Source of the DNA: CAWARU01 sp963784575
GTDB lineage: Bacteria > Pseudomonadota > Gammaproteobacteria > UBA6186 > Azoamicaceae
Assembly (NCBI GenBank): GCA_963784575.1
Contig: CAWARU010000002.1
Location: 310,001 to 374,000, forward strand
Reading direction: 5' to 3'
DNA: 64,000 nt
The notes beneath the pieces are model-generated. The model worked only from the letters and a program-made list of their open reading frames with translations. It did not search any database and was not told where the DNA came from. Positions 1 through 9,295 of the stretch are shown piece by piece (position 1 is the stretch's first letter; every line of letters begins with the position of its first letter). Both the position numbers and the translations under genes were made by a program.

Positions 1-2983
1 TTATAGCAGGCCATTGCAATAATTGGTAAAGTCTGTTTGTTTCTCGATATTCATCTGGATTCGAATTAAAATAACGACTTAAGATAAAATTTCCTTCTTG
101 GTCACGACTGTCTGCGATTTCTTTTAGGTAGTCTCCACAATAATCGATAATTTCCAAGGCGTTTGCAAAAAATTCAGATATGAGTCCATGGATAGCGGCT
201 TCAAGATGTTGGTCGCGGCGAATGAGCAGGGATTTCAAGGCTTTGTGACTTAAAAAATACCTAAAATTGGCGAGATTACGTTCTCTAAGCGATGCGGCGA
301 GGATTGTATCAAGGGTAACATTTCGGAATTTTGCAATTTCCTCTATGACTATATTATAATATTCCATATCTTCGCTCGGAATACTATCCAAAAGAAGTGT
401 AACGAATGTTGTATTCTTTGATTTGAGGGCAAGAGATATGGGCGTTTCACCTGCATTATTCGCGATTTTCAAGAGTGCAGTTGCGATCCCTGCATCCGCA
501 AGATATTTGACTGAAAAATATCTTTTTTCGCGAATGAGCTTGCTTAATATCGTATCACCATTCTCATAACGGACATCTAAACATTCTTTCAAACACGCTC
601 CGTGTTGCATTAATATTGTCATGAGGTTATTTAAAGAGAATCTGGACTGAGAAGGCCAAATTGATACATTTTCTAGACCAAATATCATGAGTGCATTGCA
701 ATATTCCCTTTTTTGTTTCGAATTTGGGGATAATCCCAGTATAAAACCCAGCTTTTCAATGTTAATATCAGTACTAAATTTTAATTTATGCAGGATAGAC
801 TTCTGTTTTGGATTTTGAAAGAGAGAAACAGGATCAAGAGAAGCTCCTTTTTCAACAAAGCGCTTTACTGTTTTTGCTCTTCCTGCCGATATTGCGGATG
901 TCAGCGGCGTCTCACCAAGCTTATTTTGGGTATTTATTAAAATTTTAATCGCATCAAGTTCCAATAAATAATCTATTAGAGCGCCGTCCCCTTCTTTTTC
1001 ATGAAATAAAATATTGGATCCTGTTTCAACATGACGCCATGAAATTAACTCTTGAATATCTGCACCGCCTATTTCAATGAGCAGCTTCACTATTTCTGCG
1101 CGATTTGAGCATTGTATCGCTGCATAGAATAGCGGGCTTTGGCCTTTGGAATTCTTAAAAAACATCAAAGCGCGGATAGATGCAATTTGCAACAAGTATT
1201 CGAGTTTTTCTTTTTGATTAAATTCGATAAGATGAAATAGGATTGAGTCTCCCTGTAGCGACCTATAGACAATGAGCGGCACAAGCATTGACCAGCCAAA
1301 AACGCTTTTTTCTACGATACCCCGGGTTATTGCGGCGCTTTGTTTCTTTTCAGTAGCAAGAACAGCGCTTAAGATAGGCATCAGGCCTTTGGCATTCAAT
1401 TGCGAAATTCCTTTTCTAAACTCAGGATATTCGAACAGCAATTCAAATATTTCTCCAGCATTAAATTGAATCAGTATATCGAGTAGCGATTTGTCAGAGA
1501 GGTCGAGCAGAGCCCCACGCTCCATGAGCTGCTTGACAATCATCGCGTTACCTGATCGTAGAGCAAACGTCATAGGAGTTTGCCTGTTTTTATTTTGAGT
1601 AGTGATAAGTTTATCACTCCCCTTCAGGCTCAAAATAAATTGGACCGCATCGAAGTTATTTCTCCAAAGAGCCTCAATTAAAACAGTACTATCATCTCCA
1701 AATCGATATTCCAAAAATTCTTGCAGTGATGCGCCCTGTTGCAGCAGTATTTTTGCTACATCAAATTTAGATTTTTTACAGGCTAGACTCAAGGGAGATT
1801 CTAAAGTTCTATTTCTTAAATTTATGACTGCCTTAAAAGTTGGAATTTGCAACAGGCAATTCACGACTTCAGGGCTTGAGTGCATTGCCGCAATCATTAA
1901 TAGATTACGGCCCAGTGAATCTTGGATTTCTGTCAGAGTTTTGCTGTCTGGATGCTGATTAATTAAAAACTTCAGCATATCTATTTTGTTAGCCATCACT
2001 GCTTTCATAATCGGTGACACTGCTTCTAGGTTCATGAGAAACATGATCTCTTGCTGGGTCATAAATGAGAATATAAGAGATACAGTATTAGGTTTATTTT
2101 CCTGGATAGCTTTATCTAGGAGCGAAGGTCGATAGTGCTCTCTGCCGTCATATAAAAAATCAAATTTATCTGAATAGAGATAAGTTCTGAGTTTGATGGT
2201 TTTTGCGCCTTTTTGAACGAGAAACGCCGTCATTTCTTTGGAGCCCTGCTCTACTGCTGCAACCAAGGGAGTCATGCCTTGGGCGTCCGCGGATTCTAAA
2301 AGCAATACCACCTCTTTCATTTGGAGCAAATACTCTAAACAATCTATCCTGTGATGCTTCACTGCTACAGTAAGAATCGAGCCTCCAGTCTCGGGACATC
2401 GATAGTCAGCAATGAAGTTTCGGGTTTCAGCTGATTCGGTATCGAATATTTTGCAGGTTTCAGAGATCAATTGGAATATTTTAAAGTTTTTACTTTTAAT
2501 AGCAGCTACCAAGGTAGAACGCAGCAGGCATTGAGATTGTATTAATTGATTTTTTAGAGCTGATAGGCTTAATAAAGCCTCGATGCCTGTCAGAGAACCT
2601 ATTCTTGCTGAGTACACCCATAAAGGCTCTTTGGTGATCTCATTGCGATATTCTAAGAACTGCTTTTCAGAAATTTTAAAAATACTCTTTAAAAGAGTAA
2701 TCTTTCCCAAGGTAGCAGCAAGAAATTTTGGAGTACAGCCGTCTGCATCTTGAATCGCGTAAAGGCTAGCGAGTAGCTCGGGTATCGTAATGAGATAGCG
2801 AAGAGTTTCGGAGTCTTCTTTTAAAATGGCTTCATGCAATAGCGTTCCATTTTTATCTAGGGAGCGATACTCTATCAAGCTCTTGCAGGAGGTGCCGCTC
2901 GAAAGCAAGCTATCCGCTGTTTCAAAGTTTCGTGCCTTGACAGCAACTAAGAGTGGGCATAGTGTTTGTGAGGGGGTACTCAT
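1..2983 (-). CDS. Giant ankyrin-repeat protein, 3' end beyond the window
   Basis: An uninterrupted frame of about 994 codons runs from ATG at 2983 to base 1 without a stop, so the C-terminal part lies outside the window. The N-terminus (MSTPSQTLCPLLVAVKA) resembles that of the 1134-aa paralogue at 15711-19115, including the 'CTPKFLAA.LGK' stretch followed by 'EYRN'. The frame is built of degenerate ankyrin repeats alternating 'EYR....G..ILxxA' and 'N..G.TPL..A...G' helices, for example at residues 25-75 and throughout. It starts 44 bp after the stop of the decayed upstream paralogue, with a poorly placed AAGG about 13 bp before the ATG. Ankyrin repeats usually bind proteins; a secreted host-directed role is inferred from the array. 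No enzymatic motif is visible. Whether the family C-terminal tail is present cannot be seen. Confidence 0.85.
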   Translation of the reverse strand, partial: MSTPSQTLCPLLVAVKARNFETADSLLSSGTSCKSLIEYRSLDKNGTLLHEAILKEDSETLRYLITIPELLASLYAIQDADGCTPKFLAATLGKITLLKSIFKISEKQFLEYRNEITKEPLWVYSARIGSLTGIEALLSLSALKNQLIQSQCLLRSTLVAAIKSKNFKIFQLISETCKIFDTESAETRNFIADYRCPETGGSILTVAVKHHRIDCLEYLLQMKEVVLLLESADAQGMTPLVAAVEQGSKEMTAFLVQKGAKTIKLRTYLYSDKFDFLYDGREHYRPSLLDKAIQENKPNTVSLIFSFMTQQEIMFLMNLEAVSPIMKAVMANKIDMLKFLINQHPDSKTLTEIQDSLGRNLLMIAAMHSSPEVVNCLLQIPTFKAVINLRNRTLESPLSLACKKSKFDVAKILLQQGASLQEFLEYRFGDDSTVLIEALWRNNFDAVQFILSLKGSDKLITTQNKNRQTPMTFALRSGNAMIVKQLMERGALLDLSDKSLLDILIQFNAGEIFELLFEYPEFRKGISQLNAKGLMPILSAVLATEKKQSAAITRGIVEKSVFGWSMLVPLIVYRSLQGDSILFHLIEFNQKEKLEYLLQIASIRALMFFKNSKGQSPLFYAAIQCSNRAEIVKLLIEIGGADIQELISWRHVETGSNILFHEKEGDGALIDYLLELDAIKILINTQNKLGETPLTSAISAGRAKTVKRFVEKGASLDPVSLFQNPKQKSILHKLKFSTDINIEKLGFILGLSPNSKQKREYCNALMIFGLENVSIWPSQSRFSLNNLMTILMQHGACLKECLDVRYENGDTILSKLIREKRYFSVKYLADAGIATALLKIANNAGETPISLALKSKNTTFVTLLLDSIPSEDMEYYNIVIEEIAKFRNVTLDTILAASLRERNLANFRYFLSHKALKSLLIRRDQHLEAAIHGLISEFFANALEIIDYCGDYLKEIADSRDQEGNFILSRYFNSNPDEYRETNRLYQLLQWPAI

Positions 2984-3027
2984 AAGTAATTAAACCTTAA
3001 TCCAGAGTTGATTGTACATAAAATTCA

Positions 3028-6000
3028 TTATGCAAACCTTTGATGTTTTTTTGTGTTTTCTTCATCCAATTTCTCTTTTTGTTTATCATCTTTAACACTG
3101 ACACTTTCTTCAATTGAAACTGTTCCCTCCCCTTCAGCTGATCTTTTCCTTTTGCCAGTGCTCGCTTTCACATTTTTTGAAAGGTTTAATTGCATAGAAT
3201 CTTCAATTCTCGCACATTCCTTTTCCAATTTTTGAGTTTCATTTTTCAGGAATTCAGTCTCTAACCTTATATCGGCGCCATTGCTCTTTCTCTTCTGAAT
3301 GAGCGCGAGGCAGGCTTTCCCGGTCCGGAGGTCGCCGAACTGATTTTTGAAAAGCTGCCCTTCGATCCTGGATACTATTTCCCGACGCAGCAAGAGATCA
3401 TCGTTTTTGAAATGAACTTTGTGACTATAAAGAAATGCAAGCTCAAGGTATTTATTTGGATCGATTTCAGTTCGTTCAAGATCCCCTTCCACTTGCATAG
3501 TAGATTCTGAATCATCCAACGAGAGTGCTAAAGATTTTTGGGAAGATTTTGGTTTTTCTAAACTTTGTTGTAATTCAATTTTTCCGTCATAAAGCCAAAG
3601 GTATATCATAGCTAATGCAGCTTGAAATGTGCAGAAAATGCTATGATCTTCTGGTTTTTCAATATTGCAGGCTCTTTTTAAAAGCTCTATCAATTTATTC
3701 CAATTAAAACTTTGCCTGACTTCCGGAGTCTTTATAATAAAATCTAGCAGGTACGAGAGGTATTCGTTTTGAAGCTTCAAATCAGCTATCCCTTCAATGG
3801 CCTTCAATGAGATTGAGAGGTATTCCGATGCTTTTACTAAATCGGAGTCTATCAATCTCATGATGATGGAAGTGTTTTCGTGATATTGAATCATGGACTG
3901 TTTTGCTAAGCAAATGCCGATTTCAGCAAGCATTTCAGATTGATTTTTGCTTGCTCTTTTTTTTATAATATCGAAGGCGGTTTCTAAATCATTATTCACA
4001 GTTTTTAAGATCGTTAGATCGTACTCTGCAACAAACCTAATAAATACATAACTGCCTGATTCTGCAGCCATGTGGAGCGGGGTATTTCCCTTATCATCTC
4101 GCTGCAAGAGCGATGCCCCATCCTCCAAGCATTTTTTGAATTCTTCAGTGTTCAGCTGAAGAGCAGGCAGAGAGGCGAACTTGAACAATCGTAAGGCAGC
4201 ATTTATAACGATCTTCATGTCTTCAGAGTAGTCTGATTCTGATATTGGTGTACTTGAGAACTGATAATTAAGAAACTGATAAATATTAGCACCATGATTC
4301 AAAAGAATTCGGAAATGATCAGTTGAGTCGGTTTCCGCTGCAAAATAAAGACTTCCTCTACCATCTCGATCTGGGGCATTGATCAAAGCTCTGAATTCAG
4401 GATAGGACAGCAGATAGAGTATCCCCGTTTCAGACCCGTACTCTACAGTCTTCTGGAGGAAATTTGAGCCATCGCTTGGGATTATCATTTTTGATAAGTC
4501 TTTTAAGGGAGTTGCTCCCTGTTCTTCGAGAAATGCGACAATTTCCCTCAAACCTTTGTATGCGGCCAACATGATTGGAGTATTTCCAAACGAATTAGGT
4601 GCATTGATCATAGCTTTATATTCAGGTATTTTTAATAGATTTTCTAGGCCCAGTTTATACCCAATAATTGCTGCTTCATGCAGCGCGGTATTCGGGTGTT
4701 TAATGACCTGGGCTGCATAGCTTGCAATGCTTTTAGGAATTGAGGATTTAAAAAGATCCGCTATCTTCTGGTCACCCCGCATAATCACTATCGTACTTAG
4801 TGAATATCCAGGCTTCTGTTTTATTTTGTCTTCGTGAAAATATCCTAAATCGTATACAAGTTTTATCATCTCAAAAGAACCCTCAAATAGGATTGCATCG
4901 AGCATACATCTTTGATATCCATGTTCTATCCGCTTCAGAAAATCCAATTTGATGTTTGGAAGTCTCAGTAAATAAGCAGTATAGGAGACTCTATCTTGAG
5001 CAATAGCAAGAGAAATCGGAGTTTGATAATTTTTATTGAAGAAAGTCAATAATTTCTTGCATTTTGAAAATCGAAACAGTAATCTTTTAAAGAAAGTTAT
5101 TTCCCTTTCTTCTTTGTCTTGTTCAATCAGCAAATGTAATATGTTGTTCAGGTTTTGATCTATAAAGTCTAATAATGTTTGGAAATCTTGTTTCAAAGTT
5201 GGGGAGTCGTGCTTCGATCTTAATAGAGCTTCAATAGTTTCTAATTGGTAGGCGAGACACGCCTTAACGAGAGGCGGAATTGTCGTTCCATCTGTTCCAA
5301 GAGAAAATAATAACCTCGATTGCTGGGGATGCGATGTGAGCGCTGCACTATGTTTTTTGCTTGGTAATTGCGGGGTCGAGGCATCCCGCTTCATCAAAGC
5401 CTTTGCCGTGAGATGTTCTGCATTTTGATGGTCAAATAAGATCCGGAATTCCGGCTGCGCCAAGAGGAAATTCAAGAGATCCCGCTGCTTTCGGATAACA
5501 GAGAGATGTAAAATTGAATTTTCTGCTGCGTCTCGGATTTTGGCCAGAGACTGCAAACAATATTTTCGGTCCGAGTATGCCATAAACAATTTGATAATAT
5601 CCAATTGGCCATTTAAAGCCGCTATCTGTATCGCATTATGGCCACTGTCTGGATAAATTTGAATCAATGACTGGAATTCTTTTATTGCCAGCAAATATTT
5701 GATAAGCTTGAACTGTGAATACTTGCCCTGTGAAAAATAACACAAAACACTGAGTATGGTATTTCCAAGGGTATCGCGGAAATTGAGCAGGGTTTTATAA
5801 TCTGCACCTCGCTGCAGCAACGGCTTTATCGCTGTATATTTCTTAAAACATAAAGCTACGGAAAGCGGATTGTATCCGTGTTTATTGCAGGTATTAATCA
5901 ATGCTTCTATGCCCGGCAAAGAAAATAGGATATCAAATTTAGAACTCACTTCTTCTGGAGACTGCTCCGGAGTCAAATACCTGATAAATCTTCCCAAAAT

Positions 6001-6552
6001 ATTATCACCCTCTCCATCTCGAAATTGAATAACATCCTGAAACTGTGCTCCCTGGCTTGTTGCTGTATTAACAATTGCATTGAAACTCTGAAGAGTGTTA
6101 TTGGGATTCGAGGGCTCGACGCTTGCTATCATTTGACAAAGCTGAACCAATAAGGAGTATCTCATCGTATAACTACCTAATGCCAGGAGATACTCTAGTT
6201 TCTTAGGGAGGTCGATTACCGCTTTTTGGATTAAATATTCCAGAATGTTATTATCATCTTTGACAAAATCAAGAAGTGATGATGGATCAGCACCGTTTTC
6301 GAGCAAGGTATTGACTTCATCCATCGTTTTTTGTTCAAGCGCATTGATTAAACTTTGGAAGATCTCTTCAACAGATTTGTCTTCTTCAGACTGAGCTTCA
6401 TTTGCTGTTAGATCCAAGGTAACAGGTTTTGCAAGCGGAAGGCAGTATTTGATGAATTTGGGTTGTTCTACCATAATCTTCAGCATAAGTGAATCTGGAT
6501 CTCGGGCAATCAGATCAAAAATGGTATGGAAGATCTTGATCTCGATACTCAA
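3028..6552 (-). CDS. Ankyrin pseudogene fragment 4 (C-terminal 1174 aa)
   Basis: This is the C-terminal part of the decayed gene. The apparent TTG start at 6552 lies inside fragment 3 and is not a convincing initiation site. The frame holds many ankyrin repeats, the family 'RGDQKIADLF' motif near residue 590, 'GNTPLHMAAESG' near residue 820, a helical region, the 'FGDLR...CLALI' segment, a coiled coil (ETQKLEKECARIEDS), the basic cluster GKRKRS and the terminal KKHQRFA. The C-terminal block is therefore still preserved although it is separated from the start codon. Confidence 0.6.
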   Translation of the reverse strand: MSIEIKIFHTIFDLIARDPDSLMLKIMVEQPKFIKYCLPLAKPVTLDLTANEAQSEEDKSVEEIFQSLINALEQKTMDEVNTLLENGADPSSLLDFVKDDNNILEYLIQKAVIDLPKKLEYLLALGSYTMRYSLLVQLCQMIASVEPSNPNNTLQSFNAIVNTATSQGAQFQDVIQFRDGEGDNILGRFIRYLTPEQSPEEVSSKFDILFSLPGIEALINTCNKHGYNPLSVALCFKKYTAIKPLLQRGADYKTLLNFRDTLGNTILSVLCYFSQGKYSQFKLIKYLLAIKEFQSLIQIYPDSGHNAIQIAALNGQLDIIKLFMAYSDRKYCLQSLAKIRDAAENSILHLSVIRKQRDLLNFLLAQPEFRILFDHQNAEHLTAKALMKRDASTPQLPSKKHSAALTSHPQQSRLLFSLGTDGTTIPPLVKACLAYQLETIEALLRSKHDSPTLKQDFQTLLDFIDQNLNNILHLLIEQDKEEREITFFKRLLFRFSKCKKLLTFFNKNYQTPISLAIAQDRVSYTAYLLRLPNIKLDFLKRIEHGYQRCMLDAILFEGSFEMIKLVYDLGYFHEDKIKQKPGYSLSTIVIMRGDQKIADLFKSSIPKSIASYAAQVIKHPNTALHEAAIIGYKLGLENLLKIPEYKAMINAPNSFGNTPIMLAAYKGLREIVAFLEEQGATPLKDLSKMIIPSDGSNFLQKTVEYGSETGILYLLSYPEFRALINAPDRDGRGSLYFAAETDSTDHFRILLNHGANIYQFLNYQFSSTPISESDYSEDMKIVINAALRLFKFASLPALQLNTEEFKKCLEDGASLLQRDDKGNTPLHMAAESGSYVFIRFVAEYDLTILKTVNNDLETAFDIIKKRASKNQSEMLAEIGICLAKQSMIQYHENTSIIMRLIDSDLVKASEYLSISLKAIEGIADLKLQNEYLSYLLDFIIKTPEVRQSFNWNKLIELLKRACNIEKPEDHSIFCTFQAALAMIYLWLYDGKIELQQSLEKPKSSQKSLALSLDDSESTMQVEGDLERTEIDPNKYLELAFLYSHKVHFKNDDLLLRREIVSRIEGQLFKNQFGDLRTGKACLALIQKRKSNGADIRLETEFLKNETQKLEKECARIEDSMQLNLSKNVKASTGKRKRSAEGEGTVSIEESVSVKDDKQKEKLDEENTKKHQRFA

Positions 6553-7969
6553 AAAGAGGAGTCAAGGAGGCACCCTCATTTTCGAAGAATGAGAATAATT
6601 CGACATTTTGTGACAACACAGCAAGTACTATAGGAGTTCTGCCGAAATCATCTTGAATATCGAGTAGGGCTTTGAAACTTGCATGACGAAATAACATGGC
6701 TAGAATTTCTAGGATTTTGTTTGTCGCTTCAGGATTGGTGTTGGTATTCGCGGCAATTTCTGCGAGAATGGACATGGAGTATTCATTTCTGTAAGTTGCA
6801 AGTTCTGAAATTATAATGTCTAACTTGCTGGTTTTTGAATTAGGTTTTGGGGTCACAGGGGGTTCTGATGATGTTGGTGGTTTCGAAGATATAGTTGGTT
6901 TCAGAGGTATCGGAGGCTTCGGCAGTCCTGGCAAAGTTTCTGATATTGTGTCTAAAATTGTTTCAAAATTTTTATCCAACATCATTGGAGTTGCGTATTC
7001 AGAATAATCGATATCCACATACTCTGCATTCGTCTTAATCCAATAATCTACCAGGTTCGCTTGTCCATGAAAGCACGCTAACCATAGGGCTGTTTTTCCT
7101 AATTTATTTTTTCTATGATAGAAAGCTTCACTTGTCGCATGGCGACAAGGTTCTAATAATTCAGATCCCATCTCTATCATGCGCATCAAAAGCGTGTTGC
7201 CAGTCGCTTCTTCACAGTATTGCCAGACATAATCAATGTCTGCAAACTCACTGATCAGCAGCGATTCCAGTTCAGCATCTCCATAAAGATAGGTGAGGAG
7301 CAAGGGTGATTCGAGAGCGATATTTTTGTGGTTAATGATCAGTTCAGTTCGTGGCAAATGTACAATCATTTTTGCCAGTGCCATGTTTCGATTTTTGATG
7401 GCAAGATGCAAAATTGAATTTCCAGCAGAATCCCGGTATAGGAATAGATACTCAAGTCTGTTGGTAGTCTCATCTGCGAGTAGCTTTGAGATCAAAGTTT
7501 CGTTCTTTGTGCTATATGAAAGCAGTAAATTCAAAAATGGTGTTTTGCCATCGAGATCTTTGGCATCGAGCAATTCCATAAAACCTGGATGATTCAGATG
7601 AACCTGATGACTCTGATGACTCTGATGACGCTCTAGATTCAAGAGAAATTCGATGCATTTATACGCTTGTTTTTCGACGGCGAGATGCAATAGATTTCTC
7701 TGTCTTGCATCTCGGTTTTTGAGCAAAGTTAAGACCTTAGGGTGATATTGAAGCAATATTTGAATAATCTCTCTGCTGTCTTTCATAAAAGCAAAGTGAA
7801 AAGGACTCAATCCTTTATTATTGACGTGATCGATTAAGTCACGCATTCCTGGATATTCCAACAAGTATTTGGCACAGCTTGAATTAGAAATGCAGCCAGA
7901 GTCTGATAGGAAGGTATTACCCTCATCGTCGCGATAATTGAAAAGCTTTCGCACGGAGGCTCCGTGCAT
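6515..7969 (-). CDS. Ankyrin pseudogene fragment 3 (484 aa)
   Basis: This continues in the same frame after the nonsense codon at 8030. It carries six or more ankyrin repeats including 'NYRDDEGNTFLS' near its start and 'YRDSAGNSILHLAI' near residue 180. There are two low-complexity inserts: a HQSHQSHQ stretch near residue 118 encoded by repeated 9-mers, and a proline-rich linker (PKPPIPLKP...SSEPPVTPKP) near residue 350. It ends at 6515 just after 'EYRDQD', where the next frame takes over. Confidence 0.5.
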   Translation of the reverse strand: MHGASVRKLFNYRDDEGNTFLSDSGCISNSSCAKYLLEYPGMRDLIDHVNNKGLSPFHFAFMKDSREIIQILLQYHPKVLTLLKNRDARQRNLLHLAVEKQAYKCIEFLLNLERHQSHQSHQVHLNHPGFMELLDAKDLDGKTPFLNLLLSYSTKNETLISKLLADETTNRLEYLFLYRDSAGNSILHLAIKNRNMALAKMIVHLPRTELIINHKNIALESPLLLTYLYGDAELESLLISEFADIDYVWQYCEEATGNTLLMRMIEMGSELLEPCRHATSEAFYHRKNKLGKTALWLACFHGQANLVDYWIKTNAEYVDIDYSEYATPMMLDKNFETILDTISETLPGLPKPPIPLKPTISSKPPTSSEPPVTPKPNSKTSKLDIIISELATYRNEYSMSILAEIAANTNTNPEATNKILEILAMLFRHASFKALLDIQDDFGRTPIVLAVLSQNVELFSFFENEGASLTPLFEYRDQDLPYHF

Positions 7970-8029
7970 TACTAGGGTTCTGACTACATTTTCATTTCCT
8001 CGGAAAGCTGCTGTTATCAGCGGTGTTTT

Positions 8030-8371
8030 TCAATCTTCATCTTGAGATTCTAATAATGTTTCTTTGATTTCTGGAAACTTAAGCAGGAATTCAATTAATT
8101 TTGGATTTTCTGATTGTGCAGCGATTGCAAGAATTGATTCAAGCTTTCTGCCACGATAAGAAATGATTTTATCAATTGAACCCTCTGCTTCTTGATAAGC
8201 TTTGAACAATATTTCAACTATTTCGAAAGTGTCTTTAGTATCTTTTTCAATGTTTTTTTTACCGTCTTTATCATCTTTACCATTTTTAATGGTATATTCA
8301 AGGTGACGTTCAATTGCATACACTAAGGCTGTTTTTCCTTGCTTGTCTTTATGGTCGAGGTATTTCAACAA
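8030..8371 (-). CDS. Ankyrin pseudogene fragment 2 (113 aa)
   Basis: The fragment covers the next ankyrin repeats ('GKTALVYAIERHL' region) with a lysine- and aspartate-rich insertion (GKDDKDGKKNIEKDTKDT) not seen in the paralogues. The same frame is open upstream to about 8454, so the ATG at 8371 is simply the first internal Met. It stops at TGA 8030-8032, in the same frame as fragment 3, so this break is a nonsense substitution rather than a frameshift. Confidence 0.45.
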   Translation of the reverse strand: MLKYLDHKDKQGKTALVYAIERHLEYTIKNGKDDKDGKKNIEKDTKDTFEIVEILFKAYQEAEGSIDKIISYRGRKLESILAIAAQSENPKLIEFLLKFPEIKETLLESQDED

Positions 8372-8456
8372 TACTGGAACAGTGAGTAATGCTTTTAGAC
8401 CTTGGGTATAATCTCGTTTGACAGTGTAGATGAGTAAGGTTTCACCAGTTCTTTGA

Positions 8457-9074
8457 TCATGATACTGTCCAAGATCTGCTGTCGAGAATCTTTAAAATTT
8501 TAAAAACAATATCTAAATATCCTCTTGCTAATGCCTCTTTCACTATAATTGAAGTTTTGGGAGTAGTAGGAAAAAGAACTCCAACAAGTTCGGGAAATGA
8601 GCATAAAAAAGCAACTATCTTGCATTTTCCCAAGAGGATGGCTTCTTGAAGAATATTTTCACCATATCGATTCACATAATTTAAAAGCGATTTTGGATTG
8701 GCACCTTTATCAACAAGAAACTGGGCGATTTCAGTATGGCCATTTAAAACCGCATAGGTGATAGGTGTGTGAGATAACCAATCAGTTTGATTCAGCAGAG
8801 ATTTGTTGGATTCATCATCTAGTAGAGCTTGTATTTTCTCTTTGACACCGCTTTGAATGGCATCATTCAATAGTTTGAGTTTATGACCATTTACGTTTTC
8901 AATGATATCCATTGCAGCAATAGAATCGGAAGGTGTTTGAATCTCTGAAAGTGATCGTTGACAGGCTTCGGCTAGCGGAAGGTATAATTCTAGGCTGATA
9001 GTGGAGAGGTGATCATGAGAGTGAGATTGCGCCCGCAATTTCTCAATTTTATCTTGTTGTACAACAGTTGACAT
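8457..9074 (-). CDS. Ankyrin pseudogene fragment 1 (N-terminal 205 aa)
   Basis: This piece holds the true start of the decayed gene: ATG at 9074 preceded by TAGGAAAGCGAT, the same TAGGAA ribosome-site pattern used by the intact paralogues. After a polar N-terminus it encodes about two clear ankyrin repeats ('HTPITYAVLNGHTEIAQFL' region, residues 105-130) and the 'YGENILQEAILLGKCKIVAFL' type repeat found near the N-terminus of the 2048-aa paralogue. It ends prematurely in a shifted frame at 8457. If translated it would give a short ankyrin protein lacking the family C-terminal block. Confidence 0.6.
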   Translation of the reverse strand: MSTVVQQDKIEKLRAQSHSHDHLSTISLELYLPLAEACQRSLSEIQTPSDSIAAMDIIENVNGHKLKLLNDAIQSGVKEKIQALLDDESNKSLLNQTDWLSHTPITYAVLNGHTEIAQFLVDKGANPKSLLNYVNRYGENILQEAILLGKCKIVAFLCSFPELVGVLFPTTPKTSIIVKEALARGYLDIVFKILKILDSRSWTVS

Positions 9075-9189
9075 ATCGCTTTCCTAAGATACATAATGGT
9101 GATGTAAGAATAAAACCTACTTTTTAGTTTGTTAATTAACTGCAATATTATTAGGTAAGTTAAACAGTTTGTTAATCAATAATATACAT

Positions 9190-9223
9190 AATAAAAAACC
9201 ATCGTCACAAGTCACAATGGTTT
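9190..9223 (-). terminator. Candidate minus-strand intrinsic terminator
   Basis: A 7-bp stem (AAACCAT 9196-9202 with ATGGTTT 9217-9223, 14-nt loop) is followed on the minus strand by a T-rich run (TTTTTTATT). It sits between the divergent genes starting at 9074 (-) and 9296 (+), so it would stop minus-strand transcripts passing antisense through the 324-aa gene. The rest of the 221-bp gap is AT-rich and has a duplicated GTTTGTTAAT motif (about 9128 and 9167). I see no unambiguous promoter hexamers. Confidence 0.35.
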
Positions 9224-9295
9224 GTTCAATAAACACCAAATAGAAACATCTACATCTATTAGGTTAAATGATATTATACAGGAAATTAATAATAT

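Larger units (their letters stand above)
3028..9074 (-). pseudogene. Decayed giant ankyrin-repeat gene (two frameshifts, one nonsense)
   Basis: Four consecutive open frames together rebuild one paralogue of about 2015 codons, matching the 2023- and 2048-aa neighbours from N-terminus to the final KHQRFA tail. The lesions are: (i) a frame change near 8457-8490, where ORF 1 stops at TGA but the other frame continues as 'DLGQYHDQRTGETLL', the expected repeat; (ii) an in-frame TGA at 8030-8032 replacing the Gly of an expected 'DEDGKTPL', with the frame otherwise continuous on both sides; (iii) a frame change near 6515-6552, where 'EYRDQD' passes into 'HTIFDLIARD', consistent with a one-base insertion. 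The family start is at 9074 with a TAGGAAA ribosome site. Neighbouring 6-kb genes are intact, so a high general sequencing error rate is unlikely, but raw reads would be needed to exclude local errors. Confidence 0.85.

Noticed and set aside
1272..1958. Plus-strand frames opposite the first ankyrin gene
   Set aside because: They lie opposite a continuous ankyrin frame, have low-complexity Ser/Leu/Phe-rich translations and no ribosome site.
2166..2399. 77-aa minus-strand frame
   Set aside because: It is an alternative reading of the 994-codon ankyrin frame, with Arg/Ser-rich sequence and no family similarity.
6816..7007. Gly/Val-rich plus-strand frame
   Set aside because: It is the complement of the proline-rich linker in the decayed ankyrin gene, which explains its composition.
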